This document shows, one piece after another, positions 1-12,640 of a stretch of DNA of 64,000 bases; the first letter of the stretch is position 1, and every line of letters starts with the position of its first letter. The notes under the pieces were generated by a model. That model was not told the DNA's origin and ran no database searches. It saw only the letters and a program-made list of their open reading frames with translations. The position numbers and the translations under genes were made by a program. The stretch comes from Nageia nagi (taxonomy: Eukaryota > Pinophyta), in contig JBITNC010000001.1 in the NCBI GenBank assembly GCA_050084985.1, forward strand, positions 44,578,001 through 44,642,000. Reading direction: 5' to 3'.

Positions 1-450
1 TGCCCAAAAGATATACACAAATGCAAAGGCGCTGCCATAGCTAGGGGTAGGCTGCAGGGGGCTTGCACCCTTACAAAAAAAACTTTGTTAATAAATAAAT
101 AAAGGTTATTATATTTTTTTTATTTTAATCTCTGCAAAAAAAATTGTAATTCTACAAATGAAATATAAAAGAGTATATTTGCAGATGAAAGAAAGAAAAA
201 ATAATAATAAAAAATAAGTTAAGTTTTTTTGTTTATAAAGATAAGTTTTCTTACAAAACAAAATCATGCACAGATAAAAGAAATAAAAGATTCTTTTTTT
301 TTTTTTTGTTAAATTGCAAGAGATCCTAACAATAAAATCCGTAAAAAAAATGTAAGAATAAATAAAAATCTCTCCAAAATAAAAGTGCTTTTCAAAGAAG
401 ATGACTAAAAACATGCAACAAAATTACTCAAAATAAGATTAGCAATAATG
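1..450. other. AT-rich noncoding stretch, probable retroelement interior
   Basis: No coding signal. The sequence is AT-rich with A and T runs, apart from a GC-richer patch near 30-70. It lies inside of the primer-binding-site-like motif at 451-466, so it is probably the truncated interior of a minus-strand LTR element whose body lies outside the window. That is inference from position only. Confidence 0.35.
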
Positions 451-1079
451 GCATGGCTCTTGTATCATGTTAGAAATTTTAGGAGGATCAAAATAAAATT
501 ATTACTAAATATTGAAAGTGAAAAAAAATAATGCAATGTTAGAAATTATACCATCAAGAATGAGAAAACAAAAAATAAAGAGGCACAAGGAATTTGTTAA
601 AGGGAAAAAACAAAGAAAAATCTCCTTACATTACAAGAATGGTAAAAGAACAAAGAAAGATACAAGAGAGCTATAAAGAGCTCATTACAAATATTTAGGA
701 GAATTCCTAGATAAAGAAGAGAGAAAAGAGTACCTCAATAAATAGAGGTGGGGAGAGAGAGTTACAGAGTAACTCCCATAATCTAAACTTACCACCTTGC
801 AATAGGAAAGGTGGTGTTATAAAACAATGCCCATTCTAGAAGAAGCTACAAATTAGTGTAACTTCTATTCTAGAATCATCTTAAATGATGAATAAAATAT
901 GAATTATTCTCATATATTTTTGAGAATAATCATAAGTCCATAAGAGGACAAAATAGGTGTAAAGATTCCTTTGGAATATCCTTTACATCAAAAAAAGGAG
1001 AATAAATAATTATCCTCTGACCTAAGGAAATGAGAATAATCTCACTTAACTAACCAAGTAAAGGTTACAAATTCTAACA
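451..1079 (-). mobile_element. LTR remnant with primer-binding site
   Basis: Read on the minus strand, the block begins TGTTAGAATTTG (at 1079) and ends CCTAAAATTTCTAACA (at 468), the inverted TG..CA ends expected of an LTR of about 612 bp. Just inside it, the complement of 451-466 resembles the initiator-Met tRNA primer-binding site found next to plant 5' LTRs, with substitutions. T-rich, CT-rich and TTTATT sequence inside fits a promoter and R/U5 region. No matching second LTR lies in the window, so this is a 5' LTR of a truncated or off-window element, or a coincidental pair of ends. Confidence 0.5.
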
Positions 1080-2339
1080 ATATAGTAAACAAAAACTTTC
1101 AAACACAAAGAAAACTAAAACAAATATAGGAGAATAGTCCCCTTTTAAGAATGCCATGATTTTATAGGTGATTGAGAATGTAGAATTTTTTATCTTCATT
1201 ATCACTTCTAAATTTGAATTTTATATTACAAAATGTAATATTTTTTTCTCCTCTTTCCAACAATTCAAATGGAAAGAAATGGATTCCCAAAATAAAAGTT
1301 ATGTCTATTTGACAATGATCCTCCTAAACGAATCTACTTCAAGCCTTTGCATGTGAATAGTAACTTTTCCCATGAATTTTGGTACTTTTCCTAATGATAG
1401 AAACAAACTCTCAATGTAAAAGTTATGATTATTTAATGATCGAGTCTCCCTTCACCATCCTTAGATTGTATATCGCACATTTCCAAGATGAAGTAATTCG
1501 CATATTTTTAAAATAAATTTATACATTTTCAAAATGAAGAAAGTTGTACATTTACAAAATGAATCAAGTTGCACATTTGCAAGATGAAGCAGGGTACAAG
1601 TAACATATTTGGAGAATGCTAAATCTTGTATTTTCCATATTTGTAACTTATTGAAACTAGATTTTGGCTAAGTGTTAGTTGCAAATTGCATATTTATAAG
1701 ATCAATCAAGTTGCATATTTACAAAATGAAGTTGCACATTTGAAAGATGAAGCATGTAGCAAGTCACACATTTGCAAAATAATAATTCTTGTATTTTTCA
1801 CATTTGTGACTTACCCAATAGATTCTTGCATTTTCTAAATGTATGAGGATTGACTAAGGCATTTTGAATTTTTTTTAAATATTTGAGTTTGGGTGTTCAT
1901 TCATATCATTTATACCTTGTTGAGCTAGTAAAATGATGGCAAGTGTAAATCTCACATTGGTCAGAGGCATCTTCTCAAATCTAGACCTTTCTTCTCCAAT
2001 ATCTAGAGATACGAGTATCCATTTAAAAAAAAACTTTCACTTCTATCCTTATTTTGAGTCAATCAAAATGAATAATTGTATGACATATTTTTAGCTTTAG
2101 ATGAATAAGATTAAGTCATTTAAAATTTTGGTCTACTCTTAAGGTGATTTTTGGTAGTTTTGAATTAAATTGCCAAACAGGGATCGATGAAAATTTTCAT
2201 CCATAACTTTCACATACAAACTCCTTTTTTAAAATTGGTAAGTTTTTGAATTCTCTGAGACTCATATATTCCAAACAAGGGGCTACACAACATCTTTTGA
2301 TTATCTTTGCTTACGAAAAATCTCACTCAAATACATGTG
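1080..2339. repeat. Noncoding, with degenerate short repeats at 1471-1815
   Basis: Between about 1471 and 1815 a word close to TTGCACATTTGCAAAATGAA recurs at least seven times with irregular spacing (near 1474, 1525, 1547, 1569, 1711, 1732 and 1764), some copies joined by AAGT or AAGC. It looks like a decayed minisatellite. The rest of the stretch is AT-rich and holds no frame I would call coding. Confidence 0.5.
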
Positions 2340-2354
2340 TGTTAGAATTTGAAG

Positions 2355-2490
2355 GTTTACCAACCACCAATTGACAAACATTGATATCAATGCTCTAATA
2401 CTAATTGAAGAAAATAAGTTCACCAAACACCAGTTAATGAACTCATTCGAATGTTGTCAAACTCTGATACTAACCTTCAGTTCACAAAAC
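2355..2490. repeat. Two ~69-bp direct repeats with PBS-like core
   Basis: Two related segments start near 2355 and 2424. Each contains a CACCA..CACCA-type start and a CTCTRATACTAA core (2393 and 2462, a 69-bp offset). The complement of that core resembles the start of the Met-tRNA primer-binding site (TTAGTATCAGAG), so this may be a duplicated leader of an old minus-strand LTR element. No flanking LTR could be recognised. Confidence 0.4.
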
Positions 2491-5046
2491 TAAAGGATTT
2501 GAAGCTCCGAATATGTAAATGTAGGTAACCAAGGATGAAACAAATACATATAATTCTAGGTAATTTTATACAAATAAAATTTATCCAAAATATGAATTTA
2601 ACCTTCTAATTAGATAGAGGATAAAATTACCTTTCCAATGGTTACTCACATGCCTAAAATAGAGCTTTAAATCTTCCAAAATATGAATTTGAAGTTTTGG
2701 ACCAAATTCAAACCATTCAATACCTCACACATACTTTCTAGAGTCAAAAAAGATCATTTTTAGGTTAAAAATACCTTTCCAAAGTTAAAAATGGGTATTT
2801 CCATAGTCCATAGGAGCTAAGTCGGCAAGACAAGTCTACACTATGGAATCAAGCAAAAAAACATGAATTTCAAACTTTGGGGTCAAATTCAGAGCATTTT
2901 ACACCTTTGACATGTGTTTCAAGGTCAAAAACACCTATTCAGGGTGCAAATGCACATAATTTTGTAGTCGAGAGGTGATGAAATTAGCAAAGATTTCCCA
3001 AAACACAAATTTGAGATTGATTTAAAGAGGTAACTTCTGGAGCCCATAACATTTTCTTCTCTTAATGAAACCTAAAACTATATCCCATCAAAATAATCAA
3101 CACAAAATTATCTATCCAATGGTGAAGGTTTGTAAAAGACTCCATGGGGTTTAAGAGTAAGACTACGAAAAATGTAGGTTTGAAGATTGTGATTTTTGAG
3201 TATGTTCCACCAATAAAATATAGCATGTTATATATGAATGGAAAGGTATTGAAAATAGAAATCCAAAACTAAAGGAATCACAAAAAAATAGGTCTAGAAT
3301 GAAATATAGTCTCCTAAAGAAAATTAGTCTTATACAAAGGTAGTTTGTGATAACCATGAACAACTCTAAATCCAATGCTCAAATTGAAATACTAATAGAT
3401 ACCCACATGACTAAAATGATACCAAATAGCTAACTATCACCATGGAATATAATCAAAATACTCCTAAAAAGACTTTCAAGTATTTTCTCATGTATACAGG
3501 CATAGAACAAGAAAACACACCATACAGCCATAAAGAATGGAAAGGTCCATGAATAGACTCCATGATATTAAACAAATCCTTTTTTTATTACTACAAATAC
3601 ATGTTACAAACTCCATCTTCATGGATTACAAATAATGGACTCTTTCTCATATAAAAGTGGTGACACCAACACTCACAAGTCTGCTTATGGACAAGGTAGA
3701 CAACTAGTCTCTTGAGATTCTCAATTAAATGCAATTTTTTCTCTACAACACAATAAGTGAAGGAGGCTAAGGAATTAGTGATTTACAATACAAGTATCAT
3801 GATATTGTAAGAACCAAGACTCAAATTACTAAAGATAAATCATCCATTTATAGACCAGAGAACTCCATGAGCTAGGCAAAGGTATGTTGGAGAAGCATGT
3901 AGGGAGGTTATTGGAGGAGTAAAGAGGATGCATACAAGGATGTCGATGGTGGAGTGTTGTAGATGATGAAAGGATGGCACACCATGCTTACCCATAGAAT
4001 AAATTTATCAAAACAGATCTAATCAGATGCTACCAAAGGGAGAAGTCAAGGGAGACATAAATGTCTCACCAAATAATGCTACAAGTTGAAATTGGAGGAA
4101 GCCATCGATCATATTTTTGATAAATCTCCATGTACAAAAGTTGGTGACTAAAATTTCATAACCCATTATATTGCAACATTATAAAATAAGAAAATTAAAT
4201 TTCTTTCAATGTGAATTACCAATTTAATTAAATTCATTAAATTTAATTAACTTTGAAACTTTAATATATCAATTTCTACAACTTTGTTTGATGAATCATA
4301 AAAGGTATTGAGTTTGTAATGTAAAGTACATTAATGTGGAATAATCAAAAACATAAATTTTTATATACATTTTTATGATAATATTCTTTACATATTTTCG
4401 AAGGCTATGACCAAGGGCAACCTTGTCAAGCATGCTTATTTGAAAAACTTTAGAAGTCAATCAAGCATGTTGAACAAAAAGGTATCAAACTAGACCATGA
4501 ATAAAATAATAATCAATCACCCTATAGAGTTAAAAATATAAAAATTTCTCCTTATATTCAAAATTGGGGTGGTAACATTGGCTTTGTTTAGAAATGGCTT
4601 GATTCGATCAAGCTAAAAGATCCCAACATTATCTAATCTTAAAAGTCTAAAATAAAAATCCTTAACCAAAGTAAAATTGTTAATAAAAAAATTCAAAGCC
4701 TTTTCCATATCAATCATGCACTCTATTATAAAAATGAGGTGACAAGTAAAAATGAATTGTTAATAACAGGACTTTCATATCATTGATCTAGTATAAATTC
4801 AAATCAAAATTTGGTCTCCATAAATCAAGCATTTAAATGGCTCTAGGTAATCACATTGTAAAGAATAAATCAACATCAACAAAGGTATTCATGACCATAT
4901 CAATTCATGAACTTGCTTTAGGTTTATCATTGTGTGTATAATGAAGTTTGTTAACCATTATGTCCTTTCTTAAAATCAACTCTATTGAAGATTTGATATT
5001 TTTAAGCTAGGTCAACCGTAAGCGTATAAAGGTTTATAAGGATAAC
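2491..5046. other. Noncoding AT-rich stretch
   Basis: Frames are short, biased to Phe, Leu, Ile and Lys, and match nothing I know. I see no tRNA, LTR pair or long inverted repeat. It may be old, unrecognisable retroelement sequence. Confidence 0.4.
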
Positions 5047-5153
5047 CCACTACCAATAGGCATCTATGACCCTAGTGGATATTATTATGAGGCACATATC
5101 ATCAATTGCTAAGGATTCCTCACTACCAATAAATAATTATAGCCCTAGTGAGG
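5047..5153. repeat. Pair of related stem-loops
   Basis: Two similar units follow each other. In 5047-5078, CCACTA pairs with TAGTGG; in 5118-5153, CCTCACTA pairs with TAGTGAGG. Both loops begin CCAATA and end in CCC. The units lie about 190 bp outside the left LTR of the Tat-like element. A comparable pair of hairpins with one shared loop occurs at 42392-42442. Confidence 0.45.
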
Positions 5154-5339
5154 ATTAACCCTAGCATTTCCATTTAATTGATGAATTTTGAGCTTCAAAA
5201 TTTTCAATCTTTTATATTGGTAAAGCTAAATGAATAATAGGATGTTCAAATAACTTTCTCTCTACTTATCAATAAAAGATAAGAGTGACCAACGCTTGAA
5301 TAAAATTCATTAAGTGTGAATGTGTTGTGTTGATTAAGA

Positions 5340-6038
5340 TGTGGTAATTTTTACATGTGATCATGTATCAAAATCACATCTATAATTCTAATGAATGATT
5401 TTTATTACTATAAATCTATCTCTAGAGAAGGTTGGTTCCTATCAAGATTGAACTAAGATTTACAAAAAGCAAAGGGTGTATAAAACAAACTTGCAATACT
5501 AAAGCAAACTTAAAATACTAGGTTAATGGATGTAAATAAGCAAAAATAAATGGACCAACATAAGCATTAATTATATCAAAATCCAAGTTGGTCAGATAGT
5601 TTGATTTTGTAGCCACTAAATAATGCATGACACTCCAAGTAATAATAACCTACAAGTGCTTTGTAGATACGGATTAACTACTGATAATATCTCATAGTCT
5701 GCAAAGTGTAAACAAACATATCACACAACCATTTAAGAATAATGATAAATAAATCATATTCAAGAGATTAAGAAGTAAATTGTGTTCTATTATCATTAGC
5801 ATAAGTACAAAATAGGAGCAATATCTACTCTATATGACCCCTTCTCCTTCAATAGAGGTAATATTTATAGTTTTCCTCTGGAAAATATCTTCTAACTAAT
5901 TCTTAACAAACTCTAATAAATAAAAATATATGTAACTATCTATATATTTACAATGTATCATATTTGATCCTTTGATAATATTTACAACTTGGATTCAAAT
6001 ATACAAATATTTGGATCATTATTTTATGTGTGCTAACA
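5340..6038 (-). repeat. 3' LTR of the Tat-like element
   Basis: On the minus strand this 699-bp block starts TGTTAGCACACA at 6038 and ends TTTTTACCACA-like at 5340. A TATAAATATTACCTC box lies near 5870. A purine-rich tract, AAAAAGCTGGAGGA, sits directly upstream of the start, as expected for plus-strand priming. The terminal 18 bp recur at 15989-16006, where the other LTR should end. Boundaries rest on these terminal motifs; a full second LTR is absent. Confidence 0.6.
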
Positions 6039-6339
6039 TCCTCCAGCTTTTTCAGAGCTTGAAAACCTAAATTTGAGAGTTGAAATCATCTTCTTGGAAT
6101 TAAAATGTATTTTTTTAGGGTTTTGGTAATATATACAAGCATCTAAATTTGAAAGGTCCCATTGAAACCTAATACAGAAGTAAAATAAACATTTTCAATG
6201 AAATACTCTAGATATGCTCTAATCTTGATGGTCAAAACTTGAATCTTCATTAATGAAACACTTCAAGTGGTTGATCTATTTATGATTCTTCATGACATGT
6301 AATTGAATCACCTCCTAGGAGCTAGAACTAAAGAACATG

Positions 6340-6665
6340 AGTTTTTTTATTCTCCTATTATTTTAACGAAATATGGCCTACTTCGCTCTATGGGATCTTT
6401 GCCAAAATCAAATGTTCTACAAAATATAATAAAATGGCTAAGTATAACACTGTATTATTTTATCATCATTCCAATGAACTTCATTCACCTAAAAACTATT
6501 GGATCTCCACCAAAATCTAACACTACAAAAATGCTTAAAAATAACTAAGTACCAATAGTATATTATTCTACCGCTATTCTTGCAAACTTTGTGCACTCCA
6601 ATACTGTCAGATCTCCACCAAAATTAAACATTATATGAAATATATAAAATTGAATAATTAAAAAT
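6340..6665 (-). repeat. 108-bp tandem repeat, about three copies
   Basis: The block containing GATCTCCACCAAAATCTAA recurs at 6394, 6502 and 6610, exactly 108 bp apart, with diverged flanking sequence also aligning (a TATTATTYTA.C motif about 55 bp upstream of each). It lies between the 3' ORF and the polypurine tract. Tandem repeats in that position are a known trait of Tat/Ogre-type plant retrotransposons, which supports the lineage call. Confidence 0.65.
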
Positions 6666-7095
6666 ATTATATCAAATAGTAAAGGATAAAAAAGATCATA
6701 ACCATACAAAACTCTTCTCATGTCTCCAAAAATATGTATGAGTATACATTTTGGTAACTAGTTGGTAGATTTGTGTCATCAAATCTTGAACTCAGATAAA
6801 ATTACAAAAATCTATACAAAACTCTATTTACATGTACAAAAATATACCTCAAGTTGTTCCATCCTTGGGAAAAATTGCAAGGGTCTTCGACCATTATGCA
6901 TCTATTAGAAGATCAACATTTTGGATGAGTAGAGCCAAAGAAACAAATTGATAAATTATTTTCAAATTGATGTTTGGTTTTATCTTTGCTAGTTTTTTTG
7001 TCCATTTCTCTATTTTATTCATCTCTTGGATGAACTTTAGGAAACTTGTCTTCAAAATCATCTTTTGTTCAATCTACAAAAGTGTTATCTAACTT

Positions 7096-10000
7096 CTACG
7101 TTTGATCATTGTATGCCTTCATCTCATCAAGTATATAAACATTATTTTCTTCCTTGTATAGGGGAAGCATTTTATTCCTATCAAAAACCTTCAAGATATT
7201 GTTCAATTTATTTATCTTCAACATTAATGAATTCATATGCTTTTCAATACATAGTATTAACTCATATAAATGAGCCAAATTTTGTGTCATAACCAGAATT
7301 TGGTCATGAGAATCATCAATACCTGTATCTGTAGCCTCTTTTTGATTCATCACCTTGATGATTTCTTGATTTTCACTATTCATTTTAGCAATTTTTCCCT
7401 TCTTATCAAAAATAGCTTTATATTTGTCTAAACACTTATCACAATATTGTACATATTCTCTAACAAAGTGTAACAAATATAAAATAGTAACTACTTTACC
7501 CCAATAACTCAACTTAATGCTCTTCAGTGCATCAATCAAAAACTATGTTAACATTGGTGCCTATTTCTATTGGTCCAAACTTTGATTCTGAGTCTTCAAC
7601 TTTTCTTCAAACTATGACTTTGCCTTGGCAAAATTCTCTGTTCTTATCTTTAATTCTACATCTTTCTTAGTGCAAGCATCTTGTAAAACCTTCAAATCCT
7701 CCTAAAGTTTCCTTTTCTCATCTTCAAATGTTTTACATTTTGCCTCCTTATTTTTAAAATAAGATTTTAATAAATCAATGTCCAATTCTAATACCTCTAT
7801 CTGACCATTTTTCATGTTAAGCTCAATTCCTTTTTCTTTGAGCTCTTCCTCTCTTTCTTCTATAACCTTTATCAATTTTGAAGATTCAATAGCCTCTTGT
7901 AAGTCCTAAATTTACTTATTCAATAGGTCAATCTATGTTAAGTGAAACTTTTTCTTTTCATTTTCCATAGCCTATTGCTTCTTCAACTTATCTACTTTTC
8001 TCTCCAAGAGGATCACATTTGCATCCATAAGAGTCATGTCATTTTTTATAATTTTTCTTTTTTCCATTTGGTTGATCTTATCAGACCTATGTTGTAGGGA
8101 TATGCCTTTTATATTAGAATCTTATCTGAAAGATTGATCAATTTGTTTTAATAAAATTTCTAGGATCTACTTTTTGATATCTATAGTTGTGTCTAGTTGG
8201 ATCTATCCCAAAAATATTTGTTCCTTATTGCTCATCTTCTCAAACCACTCTTGGTTAGATTTATCAATTTTACTGAAATCTACTATTTGCTGAGAGGTAT
8301 CTAACCTTTGAACTCTAATGGGATGAATGGCTATTACAACATCATCATCATCATCATATTTTACAATTATCTCCTTTTCCTTGCGATTGCTTTGCATTGT
8401 ATTATGTGGAGAAAGGATATTTTGAATCTACTTTGGATTTTTTTCCTTTTCTTGAATTGTCAAAGAAGTCTTTTTCTTCTGTTTAGGCCTTTCATATTTT
8501 GATGTCTTTGGGAGATGATTATTTTCTCTAGTTTTGGCTTCTCTTATTAATAATAAAAGATTGAATAGAGTCTGTATCTTCACTTTCACTAACCTTTGAT
8601 TCTTCTACTTCAGTTAATACATCTTTTATTTTCATAGGATAAGGCTCATCACTCTCTATGATGGATCCTACAAGGATCATCTTCATAGCTTTTGACCTTG
8701 TTTGCTTTTAGCCTTGTTTATTTTTTACCCTTCTTTTATCTCTTATATATTTTCTTAGGGTATTGAAATTTTCTTTCCCTTATGATCTTATTTTTAGGAG
8801 CATCTTCATTTTCTAGCTACTTAGCCAATGTAGCATCTTTCTTCTCTTCCTCTTTCCTTTGTTTCTCTTCATCCTCTACAAGCTTCCTTTGTATCTCCTT
8901 CATGTATGAAATATCCTTATCTAATATATTTCTTTTTTCAACCTAGGATTTCATAGTAGATTCCATTAGCTTTGGGCTTTCTCCATACTTTTGTTGTTTC
9001 TTTAACAATGCCTCTTCTTCAAGAGTTAATTATTTCTTACCCTTCTAAGCCTCTGAAAACTTTACCATTGTTCCAGCTTTCTTTTTATGATCAAAAAAAT
9101 TAGAATTATATAAGATATTTTTCAAGGGTTTTGGTAAACACTTCTCTTTTTCTATGGCAGTTACAAAGCTAATTCTGATAACATATTTTTGCCTTTATAA
9201 GGCCATGCATGATGTCTCCAAAAAAGAGTTCGATAAAAATGGTCTAATCTCATGATTGTTTTGATGAATTTCAAATTCACTCATGGACACCTTGACAAAT
9301 ATAAAGCCTTTGATTTCACAAACTTCAAATGTGCAATGAATAATGGGTCATATAGCCAGGAAACGGTAATCTATGATAGCTACAATTTTTGCATTTTTAT
9401 TATCAGATAACCCTAGCAATTTCTATGAAGGGATTTAATATAATCAAAGTACAAGGTATATATACAAATTTTTCTTCCCCTTAGATACTCCCCACATTAT
9501 TTCAACATAATCTTCCTACCAAGTTACCTCCATGGAAAATAACCAATTTGAAACATAAAAAGGAAACTTCATGGCCTTATCACAAAAGCCAGTCAATAAG
9601 ATGATCATATAGTTATCAATAAAATAATAATCACCTTTCTTGAACTAACCTATCTTCAAATTTGATTGATACATCTTAGAAAACCTAGGAAAATTTGCAT
9701 CAAAAATGAAATTCAAGGATGGAAATAGGAAATATCTTATAAAATCATAGTAGGATTCGTTGATGCTCAATACTTGGGTCCATTGATCAACTCTTTTTGG
9801 AGTACCATCTTCATTTGTTTGACTTAACTGTAAATTAGAAAAAACTTATAGATGTTAATGCAATAAGATCCAATAGAGCAATGAGGAATAATGGAATTGG
9901 TTTACATTTCCTTATTAGTTAGTTTGATAGCCAATCTATCATTTATCATCTCAAACTAGTTTTAATGATATTTTCCATAATTTTTAATCATCTGGTATAC

Positions 10001-10246
10001 CATTGTGACATATTCCAACTACATAAGTTGGATGTCTATCTCCCCACAAAGTACCATAATGAGGATAAGAAAATTGGCCAAATCAGGTTTAAACCATGAA
10101 ATTCTATATAAGTTCTTCTTTCCTACGATAGGGTTTAGCAAATAGGGATTTAGCCAATCCAATGAATATTTCTCTATATCTTTGGCTACTACCTTAACAC
10201 TAGCCCAATCTAATAAATTGTTAGGAAGATAAAGGGCTTTATACAT
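7096..10246 (-). pseudogene. Unidentified 3' ORF with long coiled coil
   Basis: Downstream of integrase and in the same orientation lies a decayed frame of roughly 1000 codons. The first part (10246-9200) is hydrophobic and aromatic, starting MYKALYLPNNLLDWASVKVV, and matches no domain I know. A Lys/Glu-rich part follows (9100-8200, with segments like KEIQRKLVEDEEKQRKEEEK). The last part (8200-7096) is heptad-like and rich in Leu, Lys and Glu. From about 9050 to 7096 a single frame runs on, interrupted by about fifteen stops, mostly TAA or TAG where Gln would fit. It ends in an intact 147-residue stretch (7539-7096). It could be an env-position extra ORF of the retroelement or a captured host coiled-coil gene. 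Function is unknown. Confidence 0.6.
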
Positions 10247-10794
10247 GGAAAATTGACTCTAATCAATAATAACATCTCCTTGGCTATTTTTGTACATTTT
10301 TGTACTTATGAAATGTTTTCCTAGATAGGGCATAAATAATTTTGGGGCAAGGATGAAATCTTTCCCATAAAAATGGTAGGATAAACTTGATTTTGTAAAC
10401 TAAATCCCAAAACTAATTATCCTTGGCATCATCGACTTTTGGGGGTTTAATTTTCAAATCTACATGATTATTCAACAAATTCATATCAAAAAAAAATTCA
10501 TTCCTATCATTTACAATACTCTAAGAGACTATGAACTTACCCATTTTGTGAAATCATTAGATAAGAGCTAAAAATGGTAGAAACAAAATCTGGAAGATGC
10601 AAACCTAAGGCTCCTGATAGCTAAAAAAATTGCAAAGTAAAAGATGCTAAGGTGCAAATTCAAAATGGGCTTAAAGAAAATAAAATACCTAACTACCCTA
10701 TTTAATGAAAAAATATGCACCTCAAAAATTACACATATTAAATTAAATATATACATATAATACAACTTATGTGTTTAAACTACGATGTATAACT

Positions 10795-12010
10795 CCAAAT
10801 GTTGGTCATTGATCATGATTAGGACCCGACCATATATTCCCTCCAAATTGAATGTGTTGTTTTGGATTTATTTTGTAATGATGTATGGTCTGGACCATAG
10901 AGAATCAAACTTCCAATGACGTCCAAGCTTGTATTTATCTTTGTCCCATTTGAGAACTAAATCAATAGGTTTGAAAGAAACATTGGATGCATAGTTTTGG
11001 TCAAACCATATCTTAACCACATTATTTATTTTTTGATTTCTCTGTAAGAATTTTCTTAGAGCTCATCTAAGTAGATCAAACCAAACATCCTTACCTGTTA
11101 TAGGTCTAAATCGTTCATCTCATATCAAGTAGTTGTAATGCAAGCAATTTGATGTGAGATGGCAATACAGCTCTTTTCCCATAAACTAGAACATAAGAAG
11201 AAGACTTTATAAAATACTTGTAAGTGATTCAACCTATCAATATTGCAAGGTCAAGCTTCTTATCCCAATCTCTCTAATTATCATTTACTTTCCTCTTCAA
11301 CCTTCAATATTCTCAATAGATTTTATTTGTTGATTCAACTAATCCATTACCTTGAGGGTAATAATTGAAAGAGGTTTTCTAGTAAATGTCATACTTGAGA
11401 GAAAATTCTAAGACTATAGCTTCTAAAAATACAAGACCATTATCTGATATAATATTCTATGGCATACCAAATCTTGTAATAATTCTCTTCATGAAAAATA
11501 TGATTGTATCTTGATTTTGGCATTTTGTAGCAAAAGCTTCAATCCATCTAAAAAATAATTTGTGGTTGTTAAGATGAATCTATTTCTAGATTACAACCAT
11601 GGATTGATTATGCCAATAAAATCAAGGATCCATTATTGGAAAGGTTCTTTTGCAGTGATAGGTTGTAATGGCATGGTTGTCATTATTCTCATTACCATAA
11701 ATATGTGATATTTATTGCATTCTTTAGCAATTTGAAATAAATCTATATACATGGAAGGCCAATAAAATCTTACCTATGAAAATTTTATTACATTGATGTA
11801 TCCTAAATAATGTCCTCTAGAAAAACCAGAATGGAATTCCTTCATAACTTCAACAACTATCTCAGGATATATGCATCTTAATAACATCCCATCATGATTT
11901 TTTTATACAATACATGATCTATCATACAATAATTGAGTGCATTTAATTTGAACCTTCTTATTTGAGAGACATTGAGTTCATATGGTAATCTACAACTACC
12001 AAAATATATG
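10795..12010 (-). pseudogene. Integrase of the Tat-like element
   Basis: The N-terminal zinc region (about 12010-11750) is badly decayed. The core (about 11700-11250) shows a recognisable ISDNG-like second catalytic motif at about 11450 and a GNGLVES-like stretch near 11340, each interrupted by stops. The C-terminal part is clearest: from about 10985, LVLKWDKDKYKLGRHWKFDS followed by LWS.PY, the conserved end of plant Tat integrases. Frameshifts and more than ten stops make it inactive. It follows RNase H on the 5' side and is followed by the extra 3' ORF. Confidence 0.65.
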
Positions 12011-12014
12011 CACA

Positions 12015-12640
12015 GTTATGTTATCCAATTTTTTGATTTTTCCAGAACTTCCTAAAGTTTTCTATCTAGAGTTTCCACTACAACAATCATGATATGCTCT
12101 AAGATTTGATCTTCATCCAACTGCTTACAAAGAGATTTTCCCTTAACCACATTGGTAGGATAGATTTCAACATTATATTTCAAAACCTTTGTAATCCATC
12201 TAGCTCTACCCTAATCCATTTCATATTGTAGAATGTAACTTTTAACATCTAGATAAACGGTAAGCACTAGAATTTTATTTTAAAAAATATAGTGCTTAAA
12301 CTTGTTAAGAGCTTTCATTATTGTAAAAAACTATTTTTCAATGAATACATACCTTTCATTAGCATCATATAAAGTTTGGTTAAAGAAAGTTATAGGGTGT
12401 TTGTAATGATTGTCTTATTTCTAAGTTAAAATAGTTGCTATACTTTTTTTTTCTCTATAAGCATACATAATAAATTCCTTTGAAAATTCTAGATTCTTCA
12501 AAACTAAAGAAGACATAATGGTTAATTTTATCTATTCAAAATCCATAACTCTCTTTGTTTTCCACTTAAAATGAAATTTATCTTTCAATAGTTCTGTTAT
12601 TAACTAGATAATTCCAACAAAGTCCTAGATGAATATCCTT
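12015..12640 (-). pseudogene. RNase H domain after RT, Tat-like element
   Basis: This is the conventional retroelement RNase H region joined to RT. Visible pieces include a KFHFKWKTKRVMDFE segment near 12570, FSKEFIMYAY near 12480, ITFFNQTLYDANERY near 12370 and RARWITKVLKYNVEIYPTN near 12190. The catalytic-region Asp of the usual D-A-S start is replaced (YAYRE). Several stops interrupt it. Its presence together with the second RNase H at 13850-14230 makes this a dual-RNase H element. Confidence 0.6.

Noticed and set aside
109-414. Minus-strand open frame of 101 codons in AT-rich DNA
   Set aside because: Composition is almost only Phe, Ile, Lys, Leu and Tyr from A/T runs, with no domain or start context.
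1471-1815. CRISPR array from regularly recurring words
   Set aside because: The words are degenerate and irregularly spaced, spacers are absent, and the setting is a plant nuclear genome.
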